Source of the DNA: Erinaceus europaeus | Lineage: Eukaryota > Chordata > Mammalia > Eulipotyphla > Erinaceidae | Length of the DNA stretch: 64,000 nucleotides | Reading direction: 5' to 3' | Assembly: GCF_950295315.1 (NCBI RefSeq) | Contig: NC_080171.1 | Coordinates: 119,151,145 to 119,215,144 of the forward strand | Part shown: positions 1 to 9,467 of the stretch, in pieces | Position numbering within the stretch: position 1 is the first letter of the stretch | Layout of the letters: each line of letters opens with the position of its first letter | Program-made: the position numbers and the translations under genes | The notes under the pieces: generated by a model | Seen by the model: only the letters and a program-made list of their open reading frames with translations | Databases searched by the model: none | Told to the model about the DNA's origin: nothing

Positions 1-520
1 GCCACCTCATGTCCCCGCCCCCCCCATCTGAAAACAGTTGATTCAGAGAGGTGAAGTCCCAGTGATAACAAAAAAGTAATTTCTTGCCATTTTGGGGAGA
101 AATAACATAATAGTTAAAATTTTTATGGTAGAGCTTTTTCACTTAAAATATGTCCTTAACAACTCTCTTAATTTCAGTGGCACTTTTCCATTGAGAAAGT
201 GTCCCTAAAAACAAATGAAACAGTCACAATATTATAAAATATATTATTTATGGATTGCTAATGGCACATGAAAGTTTCCTTTTAGGCATTTTATTTTAAG
301 GGAAGCATTGTGTATGTAAACTGTGCACTCGCTCATACTACTTTGTTCTAGCGAACCTCTAGTCAATGACTCGAAAGTAGGCAAAGCTGAGCATGCGCAC
401 TGATAGCAATATGGGCAGAGGAGACAGTGCTGACTCGTGCAGCAGACTGAAAAGGCCTAAGATTCCTCACTTAAAAGCTCAGACTTAACTTGGATCCACC
501 TGCACATCAGATTTCAGGCT
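1..520. other. Unrecognised single-copy sequence
   Basis: No repeat family, ORF of note or RNA gene is recognised. It ends in a poly(A) run and an A/C-rich tract (about 523-590). Confidence 0.5.
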
Positions 521-584
521 CAGGAAAAAAAAAAAAAAAAAAAAAACCAACAAAAAAACCCCAACCAACCAAACAAACCAAAAA

Positions 585-1125
585 AAAATACTAGTATAGC
601 TACAGGCCCTTTGAAATATAACTAAAATATGCCTACTACTGGCTGTCTACAAAAGGGAGGATTCCCCGAACACTTCATCTGCACTATTCCAGCCTTTAGG
701 ACCATGATTGTTCAACAATTTGTTTGGCTTTGTATGTTAACTCTCTTTTCAGCCATCAGGTTCCCAGATGCCAGCATGATGCCAACCAGACTTCCCTGGA
801 CAGACAATCCCACCAATTTGCCTTGGAGCTCCGCTTTCCCAGAGTCCCCTGCCCCACTAGGGAAAGAGAGAGACAGGCTGGGAGTATGGATCCACCTGTC
901 AACACCCATGTTTAGCAGGGAAGCAATTACAGAAGCCAGACCTTCCACCTTCTGCAACCCACAATGACCCTGGGTCCATGCTCCCAGAGGAATAGAGAAT
1001 GGGAAAGCTATCAGGGGAGGGGATGGGATACAGAGCTCTGGTGGTGGGAATTGTGTGAAGTTGCACCCCTCTTATCCTATGGCTTTGTCAATGTTTTCTT
1101 TTTATAAATAAAAAATTAAAAAAAG
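585..1125 (+). mobile_element. L1-I 3' UTR fragment
   Basis: It matches, on the plus strand, the last part of the 3' UTR that follows the L1 ORF2 stop at 40342 (minus). Shared landmarks are GACTTCCCTGGACAG near 790, GGAAGCAATTACAGAAGCC near 918 and GGTGGTGGGAATTGTGTG near 1041. It ends with TAAATAAAAA. Short ORFs across it are not genes. The 5' 90 bases differ from the 39-kb copy but match the copy ending at 6355. Confidence 0.75.
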
Positions 1126-1394
1126 AAAATCTGAGCCAGAGCAACAAGCCTTTGACTATTGGCTGGTTCCCTCTTTATGAGTTAACAAAGAAACCACACA
1201 TATTCTACTTTCTATCAAAAATGGCCATGTAAATTGATTTTGTTAAAAACAAGATACATTACTGCCATCTTCTGGAAAACTGTCACAATAATTGCACAAA
1301 TTGCTCATCTTTGAAGTCTGTAAAAATATAATACATATATTGAACCAGACTTGCATCTCTAGGGTAGATCCTACTTAGCTAAGATCCAGAATCT

Positions 1395-1845
1395 TTTTAA
1401 TATACTGCTGAATCTGGTTGGCTAGAATTTTGTTCAATATTTTAGCATCTATGTTCAGCAAAGATATTGGTCTGTAGTTTTCTTTTGTTGCTGTTGCTGT
1501 TGTGTCCCTGTCTGCTTTTGGTATCAAGATAATGTTGGCTTCATAGAAGGTGGAAGGGAGTGTTCCTGTGTCTTTAATATTCTGGAAGAGCTTAAAAAGT
1601 TAATTGTCCTTGAAGGTTTTGTAGAATTCATTTGTAAAACTCTCTGGCCCAGGACTTTTATTGTTGGTAAGATTCTTGATAACTGTTTTAATTTCTTTGG
1701 CTGTGATTCTATTGTCTAGTTCTTCTTAGTTCAGATTTTGGAAGCTTATATATTTCTAGGAACTTTTTCTTTTCTCCCAGGTTTTCTAGCTTGGTGGCAT
1801 TATAGTTGTTCGTGGAAACCTAGCTTGATATTTTGGATTTCTGTT
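1395..1845 (-). mobile_element. L1 ORF2 reverse-transcriptase fragment, degraded
   Basis: The reverse complement reads as L1 ORF2 reverse-transcriptase domain, for example the stretch around 1455-1530 and the region complementary to 1640-1700. It carries stops and frameshifts and has no ends of its own, so it is an old truncated copy. Confidence 0.7.
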
Positions 1846-1854
1846 CAAGTCTCC

Positions 1855-1905
1855 ATGCCACCATAAGCCAGAGCTAAGCAGTATTCTAGTAAAAAGACAA
1901 AACAC
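1855..1905 (+). mobile_element. SINE-D 3' fragment
   Basis: CACCATAAGCCAGAGCTAAG followed by GCAGTATTCTAGTAAAAAG is the 3' end of the SINE-D family. The promoter half is missing. Confidence 0.55.
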
Positions 1906-2267
1906 AGCACTGGGTGTTAAGAGTAGTTCTCCTATGCTTCGGAGCTTTGAAGGACAAATCGTGCTCTCTGATTTGGAAGAGGAAAGGTAGATTAATTTCA
2001 GTTTAGTTCTGAGTCAAGACCATATGGAAAGTCACCATAATCTCTAAAAGAAATTCCATAATTTGTCTACCAGAAGATTATGAGAAATTTAAAATCATAT
2101 AGCAATCTTCAAATTTGGAAACATTTTATCTTAGATGATATAGCAATAAACTATATAAACTTGATAATGGCATTACATTGTTGCTATGACTAAGCTACCT
2201 GGTTATTCTGAATCTATATTCAAATTTCTACTCATAGGACTCCTATTCCTTTTTGTTTGTTTGTTTG
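1906..2267. other. Unrecognised sequence
   Basis: AT-rich, no recognised repeat or coding potential; ends in a (GTTT)n run near 2255. Confidence 0.45.
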
Positions 2268-2325
2268 TTTTTGTTTCTAGGATTATTGCCGGGGCTCGGT
2301 GCCCGATTTACATTTTTGCATTCTC
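2268..2325 (-). mobile_element. SINE-A-long 3' module fragment
   Basis: TCTAGGATTATTGCCGGGGC and the following GGTGCC match the minus-strand 3' module of SINE-A-long. Only about 60 bp remain. Confidence 0.5.
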
Positions 2326-2597
2326 ACTGAAATCATGTTCAAGTATGTTTTTACAATAGTATTGGCATCCTGTTGCTTTGGCATTCCCAGCACTAGCTTT
2401 ACCTGATGATTTACTTTTCAGTCACTTCTTCACACTTGGGAATTTTTAGATAAAAGATACATAAGAGAAAGAATGAAAATTGCCAATCTAGTGAATAGAA
2501 ATGACCAAAATAACATCAGACTCTGTTAGCAGACTAACTTCAAACAATTAAGTAAAATGACAGACCAATAGTCCTTGCAACCAAGTAAATTTTTAAT

Positions 2598-2965
2598 GTT
2601 TTATTTTTATTCGTGATTTAACATTGATTTACAAGGTCGTGAGGAGTGTGTATAGTTGTAACAGAGGTGTAATTTCACAGTTTCCCCCATCAGAGTATCA
2701 TAGTTCTGCATCCATCTCCTTCACTGGAAGCTTCCCTATTCTTTATCTCTCTCTGGGAGTGTGGAGTAAAGATCTTAATGGGGTGCAGAAGGTGGGAGTT
2801 CTGGGTGAACATAGGTGTTGGCAGGTGGATCCATATTCCCAGCTTGTTTCTGTCTTTCCCTGGTGGGGTAGGGCTCTGGGGAGGTGGGGTTCCAGGACAC
2901 ATTGGTGAGGTTGTCTGTGCAGGGAGGTCAGGATAGTGTCATGGTAGTGTCTGCAACTTACAACC
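2598..2965 (-). mobile_element. L1-III type 3' end
   Basis: It begins with TTTTTATTCGTGATTTAACA and continues with a GGGGTGCAGAAGGTGGGAG block and a GGTTCCAGGACACATTGGTG block, all shared with copies at 17772, 22241 and 37352. It is more diverged than L1-I copies. Assignment to L1 is by similarity to the L1-I 3' UTR. Confidence 0.6.
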
Positions 2966-3079
2966 ATGTAAACTTTTTAGACTGTGGAATTTCTTTGAAA
3001 ATTGTAATCAGTTTTATATTCAAAGTTGGAGTGTATGTAAACACACTATTTTTTGTTGCTGTTGTTGTCACCATCAGGG

Positions 3080-3091
3080 TTTAACTGCACA

Positions 3092-3133
<42 letters not shown>

Positions 3134-3265
3134 AAAAAGAGAGAGAAAAAACCAAAACATCACAGCACTGAAACTTCCTCCACTGCAGCTGGGGTTGGGC
3201 TTGAGCCTGGATTCTGTGCATGATAACGCAGGAACGCTATCTAAGCGAGCTATTTTGCTGGCCCC
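3080..3265 (-). mobile_element. SINE-E copy with GA microsatellite
   Basis: A GA-rich body (3096-3150) is followed by CATCACAGCACTGAAACTTC and ends in TATTTTGCTGGCCCC. The same layout occurs at 61112-61263. Confidence 0.55.
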
Positions 3266-3690
3266 AAACACATTCTTTTTACTAAAGTTTTTGTTCTCTG
3301 AAATCGCCAAGCTGTTCATAGAGTAAGTGGCAGAGCAGCTGGCTGTCAGCAGTCCCAGGAGCACATGCAGAGACACTACTCTGCATCAAACAAAACAGTC
3401 CGTCTAGACCACAGCTCCCCAAAGCCTGCTCTGCTGGGAAGCCCTCATCTCCCATGGTGATGCCATCTGGCATTTGTCGCAGGCACCAAGAGTACTCTCG
3501 CCCCCACAGATTCCACACAGGCATGTTTCTATATAGTCCAGCATATGCTATTTCTAATATGTAACCGTTTGGTATGTGAGACTAAGGTCTTCTGAGATGT
3601 CATGGGCCACAGGAGGAACCGTGAACTGCAAGCAAGCTTCAGGAATACAGATTACTTAGAGCTAGTGATACCTCCAGAAATAACTTTAGA
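3266..3690. other. Unrecognised sequence
   Basis: Two overlapping minus-strand ORFs of 80-100 codons cross it, but no domain or codon pattern supports coding. Confidence 0.4.
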
Positions 3691-3724
3691 AAATGGTTTC
3701 ATTTATTACATACTGAAAGAAAGT

Positions 3725-3945
3725 TTCACATGAGACATATATGTGTGTGTGTAAAGGGGGATGGAGAGAGGGAAAGGGAGAGAGGGAGGGAGGGAGAGAG
3801 AGAGAGAGAAGAGGGAGGGGAAGAAAGGAAAGAGGGAGAGGAGAGAGAGAAGCAAGAGCACCACTCTGGTACATGCAGTGTTGGGGAACCATAGTCATGC
3901 AAGTTTAATGATCAGTCAGTTGAGCTATTTCCTTGCCCATATATT
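3725..3945 (-). mobile_element. SINE-C-like copy with expanded GA tract
   Basis: A long GA/GGGA tract (3757-3855) is followed by GAGCACCACTCTGGTACATG, the family C signature. The B-box region is degraded. Confidence 0.5.
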
Positions 3946-3969
3946 TTTTTAATTGGAGAAACGTATCTC

Positions 3970-4110
3970 TTAAAAAATCATTTGGATAGAGATGGAGAGA
4001 AACTGAGAGGGAAGGGGGGATAGAGAGAGGGGAAGAGACATCTACAGCATGGCTCTGAGTGGGCTTATTCTCCTCTGGTCTCCCAGTGACTCAGGCTACA
4101 AGTCAGCATC
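3970..4110 (-). mobile_element. SINE-B fragment
   Basis: GGATAGAGATGGAGAGAAAC, the GA-rich body and ACATCTACAGCATGGCTC match the minus-strand 3' half of SINE-B. The promoter half is missing or replaced. Confidence 0.45.
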
Positions 4111-4195
4111 ATGACACTGGATAGTCTGTGGATGGCTAACATCTGTGGATGGTTAACAGACCAATATCCTCACCCTTCCTGAGTCTTTTTTTTAA

Positions 4196-4235
4196 AAAAA
4201 TATTTATTTATTCCCTTTTGTTGCCCTTGTTTTAT
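4196..4235 (-). mobile_element. SINE-A tail, cut by an LTR
   Basis: TATTTATTTATTCCCTTTTG then TTGCCCTTGTTTTAT is the start of a minus-strand SINE-A tail. The LTR at 4236 interrupts it, and the rest of the SINE is not found on the far side. Confidence 0.65.
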
Positions 4236-4584
4236 TGTTGTAGGCTGCTGCGTAGGAGAGGGATCAGGAACTCGTGCTGGGCTAACATCGCAGGAGATAC
4301 ACTCTGGAACTCTCGGAGCTCGAAGGCAATCCCCTGTGTGTTAAAACAGAAGAGCAGCTGTATATATACTCGCCAAGTAGGGTGGAAACAGGATGTGAGG
4401 TAGAGAGGGTGGAGCGCAAAGAGACTGGTGGAAATCAGGGTGACTACGAGAGGGGGCGGAGCAAAAAGACATCATGAACCAGTGGGATTAAACCAATGCC
4501 CTGCAGGCAGGGCTGTTCCTAGGTAACTGGTTATGTAAATAGACCGCAGGGATAATCAGGGGGAAGCTTGTGTACTGCCCAACA
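4236..4584 (-). mobile_element. Solo LTR, class II (ERVK/IAP-like) family
   Basis: 349 bp bounded by TGTTG and CAACA. It shares long blocks with LTRs at 10051, 35271 and 49760, such as CGCCAAGTAGGGTGGAAACA at 4370 and GGGATTAAACCAATGCCCTG near 4484. Read on the minus strand it has a TATA-like motif (complement of GTATATATAC). No primer-binding site or viral genes follow. The bases flanking it do not form a target duplication, unlike the other three copies. Confidence 0.7.
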
Positions 4585-4780
4585 TGGTTTTTTTTTCTTT
4601 TTCTTTCCCTGTCTGCCTGCTTGAGCTGGGACATTTTCTCTCGTGCTTGGACTGGGATTTATCTCATTGTCTGCCCTGGTTCTCAGACATTCAGGATCAG
4701 ACTGGAATTTCCCCAGCAAACTTCCAGGCCTGCAGTTGATCAACGCAGATCAAAAGATTTAGTCTTTGTCACCATATGAA
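4585..4780 (+). mobile_element. Possible ancient LTR/MaLR-like fragment
   Basis: GAGCTGGGACATTTTCTCTC, CTTGGACTGGGATTTATCTC and TGGTTCTCAGACATTCAGGA recall a common ancient mammalian interspersed repeat. I recall the wording but not the exact family name; MLT1-like is a guess. Confidence 0.35.
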
Positions 4781-4867
4781 CAAATTACTCAAGATAAATC
4801 AGACATGCATGTATATGGGTGCACAAGATCTAGATGTCATATAACACATATGTAATAGGACATCCTA

Positions 4868-5199
4868 GGGGGCTGGACGGTGGTGCAGCAGGTTAAGTGT
4901 CCATAGTGCAAAGTGCAAGGATTGGTGTAAGGCTCCTGGTCTGAGCTCCCAGCTCCCCACCTAAAGGGGGGGGTCACTTCACAAGCGACGAAGCAAGTCT
5001 GCAGGTGTCTGTCTTTCTTTTCCCCTCTCTGACTACCCCTCCTCTCTTGATTTTTCTCTGTCCTATCCAACAACAACGACAGCAACTATAACAACAACAA
5101 GGGCAACAAAATGGGAAAATGGCCTCCAGGAGCAGTGGATTCATAGTGCTGGCACTGAGCCCCAGCAATAACCCTGGAGGCAAAAAAAAAAAAAAAAAG
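4868..5199 (+). mobile_element. SINE-A-long copy
   Basis: GGCTGGACGGTGGTGCAGCA head, CAA-rich middle and a 3' module CCAGGAGCAGTGGATTCATA followed by poly(A). The flanks AGGACATCCTA (left) and AGGATATCCTTA (right) look like a target-site duplication. Confidence 0.85.
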
Positions 5200-5435
5200 A
5201 GGATATCCTTAGCCACTTCTGTGTCTAATGTCTTAGTGATTTTATTTCTCTGGCAATCCTAATAAAGGGGGATCTATCTATCTGTCTATAAACGCATGCA
5301 GGTGTATAGTAATAGTGGACAGCGTGGTTTATGGTCTCTGTACTTAGAGGGAGAGACAGTGAAGTGCATGATAAGGTTTTTTTTATTCAAGAAAAGTTTA
5401 ACAGAAGAAATATAGAAAATTCTGTATCTGGTAAC

Positions 5436-5586
5436 TTTTTTTTTTTAGGTTTTATCTATTTATGAGAAAGATCGGAGGAGAGAGTAAGAACCAGACATCA
5501 CTCTGGCACATGTGCTGCTGAAGATCGAACTTGAGACCTCATGATTGAGAGTCCAAAGCTTTAACACTGTGCCACCTCCCGGACCA
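5436..5586 (-). mobile_element. SINE-C copy
   Basis: TTTATGAGAAAGATCGGAGG, ACATCACTCTGGCACATGTG and TGCCACCTCCCGGACCA give a full-length family C element on the minus strand. Confidence 0.8.
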
Positions 5587-5602
5587 CATCTGGTAATTTT
5601 AT

Positions 5603-6355
5603 TATTATTATTTATTTATAAAAAAGGAAACACTGACAAAACCATAGGATAGGGGCTGGGTGGTGGCGCGTCTAGTTGAGTGCTCATGTTTCAGTGTGCA
5701 AGGACCCAGGTTCGAGTCCCCAGTACCCCCCTGCATGGGGAAAGTTTCATGAGTGATGAAGCAGTGCTGCATGTGTCTCTGTCTCTCTCCCTGTCTGTCT
5801 CCCCCTTCCCTCTCAATTTCTGGCTGTGTCTACCCAATAAATATATAAAGATTTAAAGTTAAAAAAAAAACATAGGATAAGAGAGGTACAACTCCACACA
5901 ATTCCCACCACCAGAGCTCTGTATCCCATCCCCTCCCCTGATAGCTTTCCTATTCTTTACCCCTCTGGGAGTATGGACCCAAGGTCACTGTGGGATATAG
6001 AAGGTGGAAGGTCTGGCTTCTGTAATTGCTTCCCCGCTGAATATGGGCATCGACAGGTCGATCCATACTCCCAGCCTGTCTCTCTCTTTCCCTAGTGGGG
6101 AAGGGTTCTGGGGAATCAGAGCTCCAGGACACATTGGTGGGGTTGTTTGTCCAGGGAAGTCTGGTTGGCATCATGCTAGCATCTGGAACCTGGTGACTGA
6201 AAAGAGAGTTAACATATAAAGCAAAAAAGTTGTTGACTAATCATGGACCTAAAGGCTGGAGTAGTGCAGATGAAGAGTTGGGGGGATTTTCGTTCTGTAG
6301 ATAGCTAGTAGGCATATTTTAGTTATATTCCAAAGGGCCTGTGGTTATACTAGTC
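5603..6355 (-). mobile_element. L1-I 3' UTR, split by a SINE
   Basis: The 3' end is at 5603-5654 (GGAAACACTGACAAAACCAT) and the rest at 5868-6355, with the landmark GGTCTGGCTTCTGTAATTGC near 6009. A plus-strand SINE-B sits between them, with CCATAGGATAGG and ACATAGGATAAG as its duplicated target. The upper boundary (about 6355) coincides with the 5' boundary of the copy at 585. Confidence 0.75.
5655..5867 (+). mobile_element. SINE-B copy inside an L1 3' UTR
   Basis: GGCTGGGTGGTGGCGCGTCT head, AGGTTCGAGTCCCC B-box and a CCAATAAATATATAAAG tail. It interrupts an older minus-strand L1-I fragment. Confidence 0.85.
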
Positions 6356-6356
6356 T

Positions 6357-6621
6357 TTTTTTGTTATAATTTTTTTATTTATTCCCTTTTGTTGTGCTTG
6401 TTGTTGTTATTGATGTCATCGTTGTTGGATAGGACAGAGAGAAATGGATAAAGGAGAGGAAGAAAGAGAGGAGGAGAGAAAGATACCTGCAGACCTACTT
6501 CACTGCTTGTGAAGTGACTCCATTGCAGGTGGGGAGCCGGGGGCTTGAACTGGGATCCTTACGCCCGTCCTTGAGTGCCGCACCACATGCACTTAACCCG
6601 CTGCGCTACCGCCTAACTCCC
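6357..6621 (-). mobile_element. SINE-A copy
   Basis: The tail is at the left (TTTATTCCCTTTTGTTGTGC) and the head at the right (CTGCGCTACCGCCTAACTCC). It directly abuts the 5' end of the L1-I fragment. Confidence 0.88.
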
Positions 6622-6705
6622 CCTGGTTTTTTTTAAGATTTATTTTATTAGGAGACCAGAGAGATTACACAGTGGTTGCATACCAGAATTTCTTTTAATA
6701 ACTTT

Positions 6706-6866
6706 CATTTATTTATTGGATAGAGACAAGTAGAAGTCAAGAGGTGAGGGAGAGACAGAGAGAAAGAGAGACACCTGCACTGTGTCACCATTCATGAAGT
6801 ATTCTCCCTTGGGTGGAGACTGGGGACTTGAACCCAGGTTCAAAAGAATAGTTGCCACCTGGCCCT
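6706..6866 (-). mobile_element. SINE-B copy
   Basis: ATTTATTGGATAGAGACAAG at the left and TTGCCACCTGGCCC at the right; the B-box region is GACTTGAACCCAGGTTC. Confidence 0.75.
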
Positions 6867-6960
6867 GCTGAATGTTGATTTTTACATCCTGAAATTTATT
6901 TATTTTTTAATTAGTTCTAACATAGTGGTGGCGGTGGTGTGTAATAAAATGCAACTTTTT

Positions 6961-7097
6961 AAAAAATTTCTTTATTGGGGAATTAATGTTTTATATTTGA
7001 CAATAAATACAATAGTTAGTACATGCATAACATTTCCCAGTTTTCCATATAACAATACAGCCCCCACTATGTCCTCTGTCATCCTTTTTGGGCCTAT
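6961..7097 (-). mobile_element. L1-II 3' end, short
   Basis: TTTCTTTATTGGGGAATTAA, TACATGCATAACATTTCCCA and CAGTTTTCCATATAACAATA are the L1-II 3' end. It is flanked by identical 15-bp copies of AAAATGCAACTTTTT (6946-6960 and 7098-7112). Confidence 0.85.
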
Positions 7098-7112
7098 AAA
7101 ATGCAACTTTTT

Positions 7113-7915
7113 GAAAAACTTCCACTCCATATATACTAGGAGATAATATGTAAAAGTTTTTTAGCATCAAACAAATACTAAATGCTCATGTGTAGAGAAT
7201 CCTGACCACTCTACTCTGGCGTCTCTAGGTAGAAAAAAGCAGAGAAGAGTGTCTGCCAAGCGTGATTTGAAACTGTCGTTTATACATAACCCAGTGCAAA
7301 TGTTGATGTTCCTGGATGAAATGTTGACAGAAGAGAACTCACTATTCAAGAGGCCTTTGTAGATGTTTTCAGTTTGCCTAGTGTTAAAATGTGATCACGG
7401 AATAAATTTAGATCGTGCTTATTCTAGCATGTCAGAACTTTCACAGTAAATGGTAAATAATGTCGAGTAGACAATTACTTTGCTTTGTAGAATCTCCTAC
7501 CACATTGTAAATGAGGTCTAAACAGTCTTCAAATTTAGGAAAAACAAGTGAGGAGATTTAACTTGAGAAAGGCGGTGTTACCTATTCACTACATAATTGG
7601 AATGCCTGGCTGGAACTATCCTAATAGAAGGACATGCATTCAGAGAATTTCTGGAGTGTCAAATTCGAGCTATTAACAAGAGGTTGTGTGTACTGGGCTA
7701 GAGACCAGGTTGCAGGGGAAAGGAGGTAACTAAAAAAAAAGGGGGGAGGACCTGCAGTTGCTTCCACTCTAAGTTTAGGGGGACATCTTGGTATTAAGTC
7801 GCCCATTTGGGAATGCAGCCCTCTTGGTGATAAGTGGGAAAGAGGTGACTTTCTTTTCTCTGAACTCTGGGAGATTTCACCTGGGCCCCAGGAGTCGTAC
7901 TTGGTTTTATTTTAG
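7113..7915. other. Unrecognised single-copy sequence
   Basis: No repeat family or convincing coding frame is seen in about 800 bp. Confidence 0.5.
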
Positions 7916-8015
7916 ACCCGGCTTCCCTAAAGATGGAGAGGCCTTTATTCACAATAGCAAAAACCTGGAAACAACCAAATGCCTTTGGACAGATGACTGG
8001 ATAAAAAACTTATGG

Positions 8016-8298
8016 GGGGAGTCGGGCGGTAGCGCAGCGGGTTAAGTGGAGGTGGCACAAAGTGCAAGGACCGGCATAAGGACACCGGTTCCAGCCCCCG
8101 GCTCCCCACCTACAGGGGAGTCGCTTCACAGGCGGTGAAGCAGGTCTGCAGGTGTCTGTCTTTCTCTCCTCCTCTCTGTCTTCCCTCCTCTCTCCATTTC
8201 TCTCTGTCCTATCCAACAATGACAACATCAATAACAACAACAGTAAAACAAGGGCAACAAAAGGGAATGAATAAATAAATAAATATTTTAAAAAAACC
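8016..8298 (+). mobile_element. SINE-A copy
   Basis: GGGGAGTCGGGCGGTAGCGC head and GGGCAACAAAAGGGAATGAA tail. It is flanked by AAAACTTATGGG on both sides, its target in the old L1. Confidence 0.9.
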
Positions 8299-8310
8299 CA
8301 AAACTTATGG

Positions 8311-8490
8311 GATAGTGGTCCGGGAGGCACAGTGGATAAAGCATTGGACTCTCAAGGATGAAGTCCTAAATTCAATCCCTGGCAGCACATGTACCAGAAT
8401 GATGTCTGGTTCTGTCTCTCTCTCTCTCCTATATTTATCACTAATAAGTAAATAAAAAGATAAAAAGTAATTAAAAATATATTTAAAAAA
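8311..8490 (+). mobile_element. SINE-C copy
   Basis: GTGGTCCGGGAGGCACAGTG head, TTCAATCCCTGGCAGCACAT middle and an A-rich tail. It entered the right-hand target copy of the preceding SINE, leaving a third ACTTATGGGG at 8491. Confidence 0.85.
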
Positions 8491-8786
8491 ACTTATGGGG
8501 CACATACACAACAGAGTATTATTCAGCAATAAAAAAAGGATGCTCTTGTGTCCTTTGGGATAAAGAAGATGGAATGGGAGAAGGTCATGCTCAGTGAAGC
8601 CACTCAGGAGGTGAAGGACGGCTACAGAACAGCCTCACTCCTACGAGGAATCTAGAGAACTGAATACACATGTGAAAACAAAATGTCAGCCTATGCCTGG
8701 GACTGTGGGAGAACTAGAGTGGTTTTCTATGGCAGTGGGGAGGGGGACACAAACCTTTGATGACAGGAGTGGTGAAAAATGAAATA

Positions 8787-8985
8787 GGGGCCAGGTGGTG
8801 GTACACCTGGCTAAGTGCACACACTATAATGTTCAAGGACACAGGTTCAAGCCCCTGGTCCCCACCTGCAGGGGGAAAGCTTCACGAGTGGTGAAGCAGG
8901 GCTGCAGGCGTCTCTCTGTCTCTTTCTCTTTCCCTCCTCTCTCAATTTCTCTCTCTCTCTATCCAATAATAAATAAATAAATGTA
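8787..8985 (+). mobile_element. SINE-B copy
   Basis: GGGGCCAGGTGGTGGTACAC head, GGTTCAAGCCCCTGGTCCCC B-box region, ATAAATAAATAAATG tail. Confidence 0.88.
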
Positions 8986-9467
8986 TTAGAAAAAGAAAAA
9001 TATGTAAATAAAATGAATTAATTAAGAAAGAGAGAGCAAAGCCAACGATTAGAACAAGTGAGACCATATGCATTTGCAACTGTCAGATCAGTAGCACCTA
9101 GAATCTCTCAAGGACATGGTTTTATTATGTTGAAGGCGTCTCACTCACTCACTCCTTAGCTTAAGGAACAATCCACGGCTGAATTCTTCCCCAGACATTC
9201 TCCGGGACAGAGCTAAGTAGACCTCTCATGGGCCTGCCAGTAATTACTGTTTACCTTGATTACTATGGGTTGCTTCATTATGGTCTGTCAGCATCATAGG
9301 AGGGTCTCATAGCCAGGCAACCAGTGGTACAATAACTGTGTTTCCTTGGGTCAAACTCCAGTTGTTGGCTCTCTCTGTTCACCTCATGTCTGTGGCCACA
9401 AGGATATAAGTCACAGCATAGGCTGCCATCTCTCCCTTGATACCTCTTCTTCCCTCAGTTTCTGACT
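8986..9467. other. Unrecognised sequence before the minisatellite
   Basis: Contains no repeat that I can name. It ends directly at the first 28-bp unit. Confidence 0.4.

Larger units (their letters stand above)
7916..8786 (+). mobile_element. Old L1 ORF2 C-terminal fragment with two SINE insertions
   Basis: CTTTATTCACAATAGCAAAA, CTGGAAACAACCAAATGCCT and GAGTATTATTCAGCAATAAA are typical of the last part of L1 ORF2. The frame is broken. SINEs occupy 8016-8298 and 8311-8490; the remaining pieces join into one L1 segment. Confidence 0.75.

Noticed and set aside
4585..4620. Retroviral primer-binding site after the LTR
   Set aside because: The sequence after CAACA is a T-rich run with no match to a tRNA 3' end, so no provirus is supported.
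8016..8110. tRNA gene (A-box and B-box motifs)
   Set aside because: The motifs belong to the SINE head; no proper cloverleaf with anticodon and acceptor pairing is seen in this or other copies.
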